From contig NZ_AP018052.1 in NCBI RefSeq assembly GCF_002356355.1, positions 744,001 through 808,000 of the forward strand: 64,000 nucleotides of DNA. Direction: 5' to 3'. Positions 47,061 to 55,609 of the stretch are shown here, one piece after another. Numbering within the stretch: the first letter of the stretch is position 1; each line of letters opens with the position of its first letter. This DNA is from Thiohalobacter thiocyanaticus (lineage in GTDB: Bacteria; Pseudomonadota; Gammaproteobacteria; Thiohalobacterales; Thiohalobacteraceae). A program made the translations under genes and the position numbers. The notes beneath the pieces are model-generated. The model saw nothing but the letters and a program-made list of their open reading frames with translations. It did not search any database and had not been told where the DNA came from.

Positions 47061-48509
47061 ATGAGAATCGTATTGCTGGGTGCGCCGGGTTCGGGGAAGG
47101 GGACCCAGGCCAAACGTCTGCAGGACAAGTACCGTATTCCGCAAGTCTCCACCGGCGATCTGCTGCGCGCCGCCGTTGCCGCCGGCACCCCGCTGGGCCG
47201 CCAGGCCAAGGCCGCCATGGACGCGGGCCAGCTGGTTTCCGACGACATCGTGCTGGGTATCATCCGCGAGCGGCTGCAGGAGCCCGATGCCCGTCGCGGC
47301 TTCATCCTCGACGGTTTCCCCCGCAACCAGCCCCAGGCCGAGGCATTGGATACCCTGCTGGAGGAGATCGGTCAGCCGCTGGAACTGGCATTGCTGATCA
47401 ATGTCGATTTCGACATCCTGATGCAGCGCCTGACCGGTCGGCGCACCTGCACCAGCTGCGGCTGGACCTGCAATATCTACTCCTCACCGCCGCACGTCGA
47501 CGGTGTCTGCGATGAATGCGGCGGCAACCTGCATCACCGCGCCGACGACAACGAGGAAACCATCGGCAACCGGCTGCGGGTCTATGAGACCCAGACTGCG
47601 CCGCTGGTCGATTACTACCAGGGCCAGGACAAGCTGCGTACGGTCCAGGGCGTGGGCGAGATCGAGGATATCTTCAAGGCCGTGGTTCAGGTGGTGGAGG
47701 CGTCCACCACCGGCAAACCGGCGGCACCGGCGCCCCGGGCGGCGACGCCGGCCCGTCCGGAACGCAGTCAGGCCATCAGCAGCGCGGCCCGTGCCATTGC
47801 CGCCCAGCGGGCCGCCGGCGCGGAACAGGCCCGCGAAGCGGCGTCAGCCGCGGCAGAGCCGGCGACCGGGGCAACCGCGAACAAGGCGTCTGGCAAGGCA
47901 TCCGCCGCCAAGGCCGCTGCCGGTGAAACTGCAGCCGGCAAGAAGGCGGCTGCGAAAAAGAAGGCGGCGACGAAAAAGGCCGTCGTCAGCAAGAAGGCCG
48001 GGGTGAAGAAAAAGGCCGCGGTGAAGAAGACTGCGGCGAAGAAGGCGGCCGGGAAAAAGGTCGTGAAGAAAAAACCGGCCGGCAAGAAGTCCGCGGCCAC
48101 CAAAGCGGCCGCCGGAAAGCAGGTCAGCAGGAAGGCCGCAGCGAAGAAAAAGGCCGCGAAGAAAAAAGTGGCCAGGAAGACAGCCGCCAGGAAGTCGGCC
48201 GCGAAGAAGCAGGTCACCAGGAAGAAAGTCGCCAAGAAGACAGCCGCAAAGAAGAAGGTTGTCAAGAAAAAGGTAGCGAAGAAGAAGGCAGCCAGGAAAG
48301 CCCCGGTGAGGAAGAAAACGGCGAAACAGGCCGTGCGCAAATCCGCTGCAAAGAAAAAGACGGTGAAGAAGAGCGGCGGAAAGAAGTCCGCCAAGAAGAA
48401 GGTCGCGAAGAAGAAAGTCGCGAAGAAGAAAGTCGCGAAGAAGAAAGTCGCGAAGAAGAAAGTCGCGAAGAAGAAAGTCGCGAAGAAGAAGGCGGCGCGC
48501 CGGCGCTGA
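47061..48509 (+). CDS. adk: Adenylate kinase fused to a histone-H1-like Lys/Ala tail
   Basis: Residues 1-215 are a complete long-type adenylate kinase: P-loop [10 protein letters not shown], a lid zinc site C130-x2-C133...C150-x2-C153, and the [10 protein letters not shown] motif. Usual length is 215-220. After it come about 45 Ala/Arg-rich residues and then about 210 residues of Lys, Ala and Val in KKKAAKK-type repeats, as in histone H1-like bacterial proteins (AlgP type). The tail ends with seven AKKKV-type repeats. The tail should bind DNA or RNA. The fusion is one continuous frame and its 3' end is tandem-repeat DNA. Confidence 0.9.
48390..48494 (+). repeat. 15-bp tandem repeat encoding AKKKV
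   Basis: Seven units of 15 bp fit GCGAAGAAGAAAGTC, the first and last slightly changed. Five are identical. The repeat is in frame, so copy number changes alter the tail length of the adenylate kinase fusion without a frameshift. Confidence 0.93.
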
Positions 48510-48526
48510 GTGGAGACCCTGCCGGG

Positions 48527-49660
48527 TCAGCGGCGGATGGCCCGTTCGGAAAGCTGGTCGAGCAGCCCGAACAGATATTCCCGGAGCCGTTCCAGGCGCG
48601 GGCGGCGCAGCCAGTCGTACAGCCGGATTTCCCGGCTCTGCTGCAGGTCAGCCTCCAGCATGGCCATGACCCCGGCCGCAAAGGCCGCATCCTCCACCTC
48701 CTGGTTGGCCTCCAGGTTCCAGCGGAAGTTCCAGCGGTCCAGGTTGCTGGAACCGATGCTGCTCCAGTCATCGCACAGCACCACCTTCTGATGCAGTATC
48801 CGTGGCTGATACTCGAAAATGCGCACCCCGGCGCGCAGCAGCCGGGTGTAATGCCGGCGGCCGGCGAAGCGCACGCCGGGATGGTCGGTCAGCGGGCCCG
48901 GCAGCAGCAGGCGCACGTCACGCCCCTGGCGGGCGGCCCGGGCCAACGCCCGGCGCAGTTTCCAGGCGGGGACGAAATAGCCGGTACTCACCCAGAGCCG
49001 CTCCCGGCAGCGGCGTATCCGGCGCAGCAGGTGGCGCTTGATTTCGGTGTAGGGGCGACGCATGGCGACGGCCACCCGGCCCTGCTGGCCGGGTGCGAGC
49101 GGGGCGGGTCCGGGCACCGCGGGCAGGGCCTCGCCGGTGGCGGCGCCCCAGTTGGCAGTGAACAGTTCCGCCCAGTCGCCGACATTCGGGCCCCGGATGC
49201 GGATGCCGGTCTCCCGCCAGGGCGCCGCACTGTCCGGGCTGAAGCCGTCGGTCAGACCCCAGCCGCCGGTGAAGGCGATTGCGTCGTCCACCACCAGGAT
49301 CTTGCGATGGTCGCGCAACAGGTTGCGGCGCAGCCGGCCATAGTCGAGCGGATTGTACAGGTGCAGCCGCATGCCCGGACCCTGCAGTGCCGTCTTGTCG
49401 GCCCGGTTCAGGCCGCGGGCGCCGAAATCATCCAGCATCACCCGTATGGTCACGCCACGCCGGGCCGCGGCCTGCAGGGTCTGGATGAACTGCGTGGCGA
49501 CCTGGCCCGATTCGGCCAGGTAGGTCTCCAGCCAGACACTGCGGCGGGCCTGCGCGATCGCTTCCAGCATGACGGGAAAGATGGCCTTGCCATCAATCAG
49601 CAGTCCGAATTCATTGCCCCCGCGCCAGGGCAGGTCCAGCTTGGGATGAGGCGTTTTCAC
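48527..49660 (-). CDS. Phospholipase D family cardiolipin synthase
   Basis: This ClsB-like enzyme of about 377 residues joins phosphatidyl groups to make cardiolipin. Two HKD motifs are present, LRDHRKILVVDD and ILHQKVVLCDD, with FTGGWGLTDGF and SSIGSSNLDRW. There is no N-terminal membrane helix, as in ClsB. Start uncertain: GTG 49660 is chosen, TTG 49696 would add 12 residues; neither has a clear ribosome site. Convergent with adk. Confidence 0.85.
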   Translation of the reverse strand: MKTPHPKLDLPWRGGNEFGLLIDGKAIFPVMLEAIAQARRSVWLETYLAESGQVATQFIQTLQAAARRGVTIRVMLDDFGARGLNRADKTALQGPGMRLHLYNPLDYGRLRRNLLRDHRKILVVDDAIAFTGGWGLTDGFSPDSAAPWRETGIRIRGPNVGDWAELFTANWGAATGEALPAVPGPAPLAPGQQGRVAVAMRRPYTEIKRHLLRRIRRCRERLWVSTGYFVPAWKLRRALARAARQGRDVRLLLPGPLTDHPGVRFAGRRHYTRLLRAGVRIFEYQPRILHQKVVLCDDWSSIGSSNLDRWNFRWNLEANQEVEDAAFAAGVMAMLEADLQQSREIRLYDWLRRPRLERLREYLFGLLDQLSERAIRR

Positions 49661-49728
49661 CCGGGCGACGCTAGCCCAAAGCCGCTGGTATGGCAATATG
49701 ATATGTTACAGGCGTGGTTGCGGCCTGC

Positions 49729-49811
49729 AGGATGGGTGCAGGCGCATTGCGCCCTGACCCATCGCCGGCCGTGAATGGCTGATGGGTTGCGCTTCACTCC
49801 ACCCATCCTAC
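49729..49811. repeat. Family B palindromic repeat
   Basis: CAGGATGGGTGCAG and CCACCCATCCTA are the outer arms, with inner TGACCCATC and GATGGGTTGC. It ends 19 bp before the membrane protein start. Confidence 0.8.
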
Positions 49812-49830
49812 CCTCTGCGACCCTTGCCTT

Positions 49831-50346
49831 ATGTCCGCACTGTTCAGATTCATGCTCGATCTCTGCCTGCTCCGGGTCGGGCCCCAGCGGCTGCCGCCGG
49901 CACGCGAACTGCTGTGGCTGTTCGTGGCCCTGTATATGACGCTCGGGACGATGGTGTATCTGTCCCGCTACGAACTGCGTTTCGCCTTCGGCGCCAGCCT
50001 GGTGGAGACCCTGCTGATCGCGGCCTTCATCCAGCTGCTGCTCAGGGCTTGGGGCAGGCCCGAGCGCTTCACCCAGACCCTGACCGCCCTGCTCTCCGCC
50101 TGGACCCTGCTCGGGCTGCTGGTCGCGCCCCTGATCTACGCCACCCGGGACCTCGAGCCCGGCGGCCAGGAGGCGCTGCTGGTGTTCGTCGGCATGACCC
50201 TGTACCTGGCCTGGAGCCTTGCCGTGCTGGGCAACATCCTCCACCATGCGTTGGAGATACCGCTGTACGGCGGTATCGGCCTGGGCGTGATCTATTTCCT
50301 GCTGTCGCAGATGGTGGTGGCCGCCGTGCTGCCGGCGCTGAACTGA
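49831..50346 (+). CDS. Small multi-pass membrane protein
   Basis: This 171-residue protein has about five transmembrane segments (LLWLFVALYMTLG, LLIAAFIQLLLRAW, LSAWTLLGLLVAPLI, LLVFVGMTLYLAW and LGVIYFLLSQMVV). It starts MSALFRFMLDLCLLRVGP. No family or function is recognised. It lies before a family A repeat and mpl. Confidence 0.7.
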   Translation: MSALFRFMLDLCLLRVGPQRLPPARELLWLFVALYMTLGTMVYLSRYELRFAFGASLVETLLIAAFIQLLLRAWGRPERFTQTLTALLSAWTLLGLLVAPLIYATRDLEPGGQEALLVFVGMTLYLAWSLAVLGNILHHALEIPLYGGIGLGVIYFLLSQMVVAAVLPALN

Positions 50347-50364
50347 CGAATCCCTGCTGGATTG

Positions 50365-50503
50365 GTCATTGCGAGGCGCCTGGCGCCGTGGCAATCTCCA
50401 ATCGATTGATCCGGCTCTGCGGGATTGCCATGCCAGGCTCATGGAGCCCGTTCGGGTGTCCTTATCAGAGCGCCCATCCTGCGGGCCCGGGCCTCAACAT
50501 GAC
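50365..50503. repeat. Family A repeat, diverged copy
   Basis: GTCATTGCGAGGCG and GTGGCAATCTC open it. GGATTGCCATGCC, CATGGAGCCC and CAACATGACG follow in the long-form layout. It has more changes than the 45052 copy. Its last bases adjoin the mpl start. Confidence 0.75.
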
Positions 50504-50533
50504 GGTAACTGGATTCACCCCAGGGGACGCGTT

Positions 50534-51919
50534 TTGCACATACACATTCTCGGCATCTGCGGCACCTTCATGGGCGGCATCGCGGTCCTGGCGCGGGAGT
50601 CGGGTATCGAGGTCACGGGTGCCGATGCCGGCGTCTACCCGCCCATGAGCACCCAGCTCGAGGCGCTGGGCATCGGGCTGCAGGAGGGCTACCGGGCGGA
50701 GGATCTGCCGTCGGCGCCGGATGCAGTGGTCATCGGCAATGCGCTGTCGCGCGGCAATCCGGCCGTGGAGGCGGTGCTGGATGCGGGCATGCCCTATACC
50801 TCGGGCCCGCAGTGGCTGGCCGACAACATCCTGCGTCAGCGCTGGGTGCTGGCGGTGGCGGGCACCCATGGCAAGACCAGTACCGCCAGCATGCTGGCAT
50901 GGATCCTGGAGCATGCCGGACTGAATCCGGGTTTTCTCATCGGCGGTGTGCCGGCCAACTTCGGCATCTCGGCGCGCCTGGGCGACTCGCCCTTCTTCGT
51001 GGTCGAGGCCGATGAGTACGACACCGCCTTCTTCGACAAGCGCTCGAAATTCATTCATTACCGGCCGCGGACCCTGATCCTCAACAACCTCGAATTCGAC
51101 CACGCCGACATCTTTGAAGATCTGACCGCCATCCAGCGTCAGTTCCATCACCTGGTGCGCACCGTGCCGGGGCAGGGGCTGATCGTGGAGAACGCCGACG
51201 ACGCCCATGTCGCCGAGGTGCTGGAGATGGGGTGCTGGACGCCCACCGAGACCGTCTCGGTGGGGGAGTTTCCCGGCCAGTGGCAGGCGCGCCGGCTCCG
51301 GGCCGATGCCAGTGAATTCGAGGTGCTGTTCGAGGGGCGAGCGCAGGGGACGGTGCGCTGGGGACAGGTCGGCGAGCACAACCTGCACAACGCCCTGGCC
51401 GCCATCGCCGCGGCCCGCCATGCCGGGGTGCCGGCGGCCCATGCCATCGAGGCGCTGGGCGAATACCGGGGCGTGAAGCGGCGTCTGGAGGTGCGCGGCG
51501 AGGTGCGCGGGGTGACCGTCTACGATGACTTCGCCCATCATCCCACCGCGATCGCGCTGACCCTGCAGGGGCTGCGCCGCCACCGCTCTGAGGGGCGGAT
51601 CCTGGCCGTGCTGGAGCCGCGGTCCAATACCATGCGTCTGGGCGTGCACCACGCCACCCTGGGCCCGGCGCTCAATGAGGCCGACCGGGTCTGGCTGTAT
51701 CAGCCGCCGGAACTGGACTGGGATCTCGACGAGGTCGGCGGCCGCAGCCGCGCCCCGGTCCGGGTGATGCGCGAGCTCGAGGCCCTGGTCATGGACGTGG
51801 TCGCCCACGCCCGCCCCGGCGATGCCATCCTGGTCATGAGCAACGGCGGCTTCGGCGGCATCCATGACAAGCTGCTGGATGCGCTGCGCATGTCCGAGGC
51901 GATCGAGGCCGGCGGGTGA
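50534..51919 (+). CDS. mpl: Murein tripeptide ligase Mpl
   Basis: Mpl recycles cell wall by joining the tripeptide L-Ala-gamma-D-Glu-mDAP to UDP-MurNAc. It is a 461-residue Mur ligase: HIHILGICGTFMGGIAVLAR, ATP site GTHGKTSTA near residue 110, VEADEYDTAFFDKRSKF and the late YDDFAHHPTA. The start is TTG 50534, with AGGGGA upstream, because it lines up with the start of E. coli Mpl. An upstream longer frame is repeat sequence. Confidence 0.93.
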   Translation: MHIHILGICGTFMGGIAVLARESGIEVTGADAGVYPPMSTQLEALGIGLQEGYRAEDLPSAPDAVVIGNALSRGNPAVEAVLDAGMPYTSGPQWLADNILRQRWVLAVAGTHGKTSTASMLAWILEHAGLNPGFLIGGVPANFGISARLGDSPFFVVEADEYDTAFFDKRSKFIHYRPRTLILNNLEFDHADIFEDLTAIQRQFHHLVRTVPGQGLIVENADDAHVAEVLEMGCWTPTETVSVGEFPGQWQARRLRADASEFEVLFEGRAQGTVRWGQVGEHNLHNALAAIAAARHAGVPAAHAIEALGEYRGVKRRLEVRGEVRGVTVYDDFAHHPTAIALTLQGLRRHRSEGRILAVLEPRSNTMRLGVHHATLGPALNEADRVWLYQPPELDWDLDEVGGRSRAPVRVMRELEALVMDVVAHARPGDAILVMSNGGFGGIHDKLLDALRMSEAIEAGG

Positions 51920-51938
51920 GGAATACAGGGGTGGTCAA

Positions 51939-52022
51939 GTCAGCACCGGGCGGGCGAGGTCTTCGGGCTTAGCGTGCAGACTGCGCACATGCGCCCGAAG
52001 ACCTCGCCCGCCCGGTGCTGAC
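51939..52022. repeat. Family E hairpin, copy 4 (inverted loop)
   Basis: The arms 51941-51968 and 51993-52020 are perfectly complementary over 28 bp, 30 bp with the next pair on each side. The loop is the reverse complement of the loop in copies 1-3, with one base changed. It lies 21 bp after the mpl stop. Confidence 0.94.
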
Positions 52023-52040
52023 CCGTACCTGTTGATGCAT

Positions 52041-52080
52041 TCTCTGCTGTCTCTGCGCCTTTGCGCCCCTGCGTTGAAGG
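52041..52080. repeat. Family G repeat, copy 2 (reverse)
   Basis: TCTCTGCGCC, TTTGCGCCCC and TGCGTTG match the reverse complement of the array at 34035-34068. It lies directly before the ubiX start region. Confidence 0.6.
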
Positions 52081-52113
52081 ATTTTCAGTCCAGGAGATTA
52101 ACCGGAGCCATTT

Positions 52114-52743
52114 ATGACCCTGCCCGCCCGCCAGCCCGTCGCCGTCGCCATCACCGGGGCCTCCGGCGCCCAGTACGCCCTGCGGCTGCTGGAATGCCTG
52201 ATCGAGGCCGACGAGCAGGTCTACCTGATGCTGTCCGAGCCCGGGCAGATCGTCATCGGCATGGAGACCGATCTGTCCCTGCCGGGGCGCAGCCGCGACA
52301 TCCAGCGCTTTCTCACCGAATACTTCGCCGCCGAGGAAGGCCAGTTGCAGGTCTTCGGCCGCAAGGAATGGACCGCGCCGGTGGCCAGCGGCTCCAGCGC
52401 GCCGCGGGCCATGACGGTCTGTCCCTGCACCATGGGTACCCTGGCCTCCATCGCCTGCGGGGCAAGCGGCAATCTGATCGAACGCGCCGCTGACGTGATG
52501 ATCAAGGAGGGTCGCAAACTGATCCTGGTGCCGCGCGAGACGCCCTTTTCCGCCATCCATCTGGAGAACATGCTCCGACTGGCGCGGCTGGGCGTGGTGA
52601 TGCTGGCGGCCAATCCCGGCTTTTATCACCGGCCGCAGACGCTGGAGGATATCGTGGACTTCGTGGTGGCACGCATCCTGGATCAGCTCGAGGTGCCGCA
52701 TACCCTGTCCTCGCGCTGGGGGGATCTGTTCGAGGAGGAGTGA
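52114..52743 (+). CDS. ubiX: Flavin prenyltransferase UbiX
   Basis: UbiX makes prenylated FMN, the cofactor of the UbiD decarboxylase in ubiquinone synthesis. It has 209 residues. The AVAITGASGAQYALRLLECL start, TVCPCTMGTLASIACG, and VPRETPFSAIHLENML segments are complete. ubiD is not in the window. GGAG lies about 9 bases before the ATG. Confidence 0.93.
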   Translation: MTLPARQPVAVAITGASGAQYALRLLECLIEADEQVYLMLSEPGQIVIGMETDLSLPGRSRDIQRFLTEYFAAEEGQLQVFGRKEWTAPVASGSSAPRAMTVCPCTMGTLASIACGASGNLIERAADVMIKEGRKLILVPRETPFSAIHLENMLRLARLGVVMLAANPGFYHRPQTLEDIVDFVVARILDQLEVPHTLSSRWGDLFEEE

Positions 52744-52777
52744 ATCATTCCATGGAACCTCTGAGTCATCAATTATC

Positions 52778-52857
52778 CGTCATTGCGAGCGAAGCGTGGC
52801 AATCTCGTAAAGTGGAATCGATCAGTTAGAGATTGCCACGCTTCGCTCGCAATGACG
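52778..52857. repeat. Family A repeat, most symmetric copy
   Basis: CGTCATTGCGAGCGAAGCGT and ACGCTTCGCTCGCAATGACG are perfect 20-bp arms, with inner GGCAATCTC/GAGATTGCC. It is the shortest and cleanest A copy. It lies between ubiX and the LON-domain gene. Confidence 0.93.
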
Positions 52858-52879
52858 TGATCAATTAGGAGTGCCGCAG

Positions 52880-53473
52880 GTGACCGAGAACACCATGGGC
52901 GAGACCCTGCCCATCTTTCCGCTGTCGACCGTCCTGTTTCCCGAGGGCGTGCTGCCGCTGCGCATCTTCGAGCCGCGCTATCTCGACATGGTCGCCGACT
53001 GCCTGCGCAACGATGCCGGCTTCGGGGTGTGCCTGCTGCGCGGCGGCCGCGAGGTCGGTCCGGCCGCCTCCTGCCACGATGTCGGCACCCTGGCCATGAT
53101 CGAGGACTGGGAGCAGGGCGAGGAGGGACTGCTGCACATCGCCGCCCGCGGCCGGCAGCGCTTTCGTCTGCTGGATGCGCGGGTGCAGCCGAACCAGCTT
53201 ACCCTGGGCGAGGTGGAATGGCTGGAACCGGAGGCGGTCGTGCCCGTGCCCGCCGGCGCCCGTCTGCTGCCGGGCCTGCTCGGTCGCCTGCTCGAGGAAC
53301 TGGGGCCGCCCTTCGATCGCCTGGCGCGGCGGGAAGACGATCTGGGTTGGGTCACGGCCCGTCTGACCGAGATCCTGCCCCTGCCGCTGGCCACCAAGCA
53401 GGCCTGGCTGGAGGCCGCCGATCCGCAGCAGCGGGCCGAGGGGCTGCTGGAGTTTCTGCGCAGTCAGAGGTAG
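52880..53473 (+). CDS. LON substrate-binding domain protein
   Basis: This 197-residue protein resembles only the N-terminal domain of Lon protease: LPIFPLSTVLFPEGVLPLRI then FEPRYLDMVADCL. It has no ATPase or protease domain. Such proteins may act as adaptors, but no function is known. The start at GTG 52880 is chosen because AGGAG is 8 bases upstream; GTG 52871 is too close. Confidence 0.85.
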   Translation: MTENTMGETLPIFPLSTVLFPEGVLPLRIFEPRYLDMVADCLRNDAGFGVCLLRGGREVGPAASCHDVGTLAMIEDWEQGEEGLLHIAARGRQRFRLLDARVQPNQLTLGEVEWLEPEAVVPVPAGARLLPGLLGRLLEELGPPFDRLARREDDLGWVTARLTEILPLPLATKQAWLEAADPQQRAEGLLEFLRSQR

Positions 53474-53477
53474 CCGA

Positions 53478-53558
53478 GTAGGTCGGGTTAGCGCAGCGTA
53501 ACCCGACACGCACGGCGGCCTGTGTCGGGTTACGCCCTGACGGGCTAACCCGACCTAC
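53478..53558. repeat. Family C palindromic repeat
   Basis: GTAGGTCGGGTTAGC and GCTAACCCGACCTAC form perfect 15-bp arms. Inner ACCCGACA and TGTCGGGT pair too. It lies 5 bp after the LON-domain gene stop, between convergent genes. Confidence 0.93.
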
Positions 53559-53593
53559 GATCCACTCACTCCTCACTCCTTACCCCCTCACTC

Positions 53594-55600
53594 TCAATAC
53601 ACCAGCATCACCCGCTCCACCGCCATCGCCCTGCCGGCCGGCCGTTCGCGCGGTTCGACCCGGAACACGGTCTGGAGATCGCCCCGCAGTTCCAACACCG
53701 CAGCCGGATCATAGCGGGTGTCGAGATAGACCAGATAGTCGAACGGCCGGGTCGGCTCCAGTGCGCTGACATTGCCGATCCACAGGGGCGTGCCGTTGGC
53801 GTCCTGTTCCCGGTCCGAACGCCACAGCCGCAGGATCCAGAGCCGGTTGCCGTCGCCGCCCTTGATCAGACGCAGCGATTCGTAATGGCCATCGTGGATC
53901 TGCGGCAGAACCGGCAGCCGGCTGGCGGTGGCGTCCGGCGACAGCCACAGCATCAGGTTGTCCAGGCGCAGCGGCGGCGGTGTGCGCCAGCCGCGGGCGG
54001 TGAGTGCGGTCTCCAGGGCGGCGAGCGTCCCCAGGTACTGGATGTTCAGGGGGTGGCGGTCACCGCCGGCCAGATCCAGACGGTGGGCGGGCAGCTGCTG
54101 CCAGTCGCCGGCCCGCCACTCGGCCTGGTTCAGCGGGGCCTGTTCCAGCACCGGGGTATAGCGGGCCAGGGCCGGGTCGAAGCGCAGGACGGTATGGCTT
54201 GAGGCCAGCGCCAGCTGTGCCAGCAGGAACACCCCCAGCAGCCGCCGCCAGGGCAGGGCCGGCGCCGGATGCCGGCGATAGGCGATGCCGAACAATGCCA
54301 CCGTCGCCAGCCCCAGAGCCAGGCCGCCGGCGATATCGCTCAGCCAGTGCGCCCCCAGATACAGCCGCGAGAAGGCCATCAGCACGATGGGCAGACTGGC
54401 GAGGCTGTAGGGCAGCCAGCGGCGCTCGGGGGCGAGTTCACGCGCGATCAGGATGGCCAGGAAGCCGTAGCCGACGCTTGCCAGGGTCACATGCACGCTC
54501 GGGAAGGCATAGGCAGCCACCCCGTCGTACATGGGCAGGGGACGGGCCACCTGCAGCAGCAGTTTCAGGCCCTGGGCCATGGCCCAGGCGCTGGTGACGG
54601 CGAACAGCCAGTGGACGGCGGCGCGGCCATAACCGCGCCAGGCCAGCCAGGCCAGCACCAGAACCAGGCCGGTCAGCACCGGCAGGCTGTCGCCGGTCGT
54701 GGTGATGGCCACGAGGATGCGGTCGGCGGTGGGGGTGCGCAGGTTCTGCAGCCCTGCATGCAGCCAGTGATCGATGCCGATCAGCGGCTGCGCCAGCAGC
54801 AGTCCCAGCGCCGCGGCCGACAGGAACAGCAGTGCCAGCCACGCGGCCAGGCCGCGGGCCTCGGGATGCTCCGGCTCCAGCAGGGCCCCGGCCAGGGGCC
54901 GCAGCCGGGGATGGCGCCGGCCCCATACCAGCGCCCGGTCGGTCCAGCTGGCGAGATGCGGCTGCAGCAGGTTGAACAGCCGATGGATCAGCCACAGGCT
55001 GAACCAGACCAGCGCCACCAGGATCAGGATCAGCACCGCCAGCCGTCCGGCCACCTCCGCGGCCAGGCTGAGCGAGGCCCCGAACACCACGCCGGGAATC
55101 AGGTAGGCCGGGGCCCAGACCAGGGCCGACAGCACATTGACCAGGAAGAAGCGCGCGGCCGGCATGTCGAGCATCCCGGCCACCGCCGGCAGGAAGGGCC
55201 GCACCGGTCCGACGAAGCGGGCGAACACCACGCTCTTGCCGCCATGGCGGTGAAAGAAGTCCACACCGTGGTTGATCAGGGCCGGGTAGCGCCGGAACGG
55301 CCAGACCACGCGCAGGCGCTGGTGGAAATGCCGGCCGACCCAGAAGCTCAGGCCGTCGCCGGCCACCGCGCCCGCGGCGGCCCACAGGCAGGCCGGCCAG
55401 AAGGCCAGGGCATCGGCGGCGATCAGGGCGCCGATGGCGAACATCAGCACCGTGCCCGGCAGGAACAGGCCGACCACCACCAGCGATTCCAGGCAGGCGG
55501 TGAGAAAGACCAGAAAATACGCCCAGTGCGGGTGCAACTCGATCCAGGCGACCAGGTCGCCGAAGCCCTGGTGCAGCCAGCCGGAGAGCTCACCCAGCAT
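53594..55600 (-). CDS. DedA-PAP2-LssY fusion membrane protein
   Basis: This 668-residue three-part protein begins with a DedA/SNARE-associated domain (about 20-180, with GLFLPGTVL and FARFVGPVRPFLPAVAG). A PAP2 phosphatase domain follows (about 280-440, KLLLQVARP, PSVHVTL, SRLYLGAHWLSD). Its PSGH motif reads PSVH. A LssY-like C-terminal domain completes it. It probably dephosphorylates or moves lipid phosphates such as undecaprenyl phosphate. It ends 9 bp from hemL's end. Confidence 0.85.
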   Translation of the reverse strand: MLGELSGWLHQGFGDLVAWIELHPHWAYFLVFLTACLESLVVVGLFLPGTVLMFAIGALIAADALAFWPACLWAAAGAVAGDGLSFWVGRHFHQRLRVVWPFRRYPALINHGVDFFHRHGGKSVVFARFVGPVRPFLPAVAGMLDMPAARFFLVNVLSALVWAPAYLIPGVVFGASLSLAAEVAGRLAVLILILVALVWFSLWLIHRLFNLLQPHLASWTDRALVWGRRHPRLRPLAGALLEPEHPEARGLAAWLALLFLSAAALGLLLAQPLIGIDHWLHAGLQNLRTPTADRILVAITTTGDSLPVLTGLVLVLAWLAWRGYGRAAVHWLFAVTSAWAMAQGLKLLLQVARPLPMYDGVAAYAFPSVHVTLASVGYGFLAILIARELAPERRWLPYSLASLPIVLMAFSRLYLGAHWLSDIAGGLALGLATVALFGIAYRRHPAPALPWRRLLGVFLLAQLALASSHTVLRFDPALARYTPVLEQAPLNQAEWRAGDWQQLPAHRLDLAGGDRHPLNIQYLGTLAALETALTARGWRTPPPLRLDNLMLWLSPDATASRLPVLPQIHDGHYESLRLIKGGDGNRLWILRLWRSDREQDANGTPLWIGNVSALEPTRPFDYLVYLDTRYDPAAVLELRGDLQTVFRVEPRERPAGRAMAVERVMLVY

Positions 55601-55609
55601 GGGCGCGGG

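Noticed and set aside
47768-48394. Antisense Phe/Ala-rich ORF opposite the adenylate kinase tail
   Set aside because: Its Phe-rich sequence is the mirror of AAG/AAA lysine codons. It has no domain and no ribosome site.
25938-52022. Family E hairpins as integron attC sites
   Set aside because: The loop and arms lack GTTRRRY core sites, there is no integrase, and the neighbours are ordinary chromosomal genes and not cassettes.
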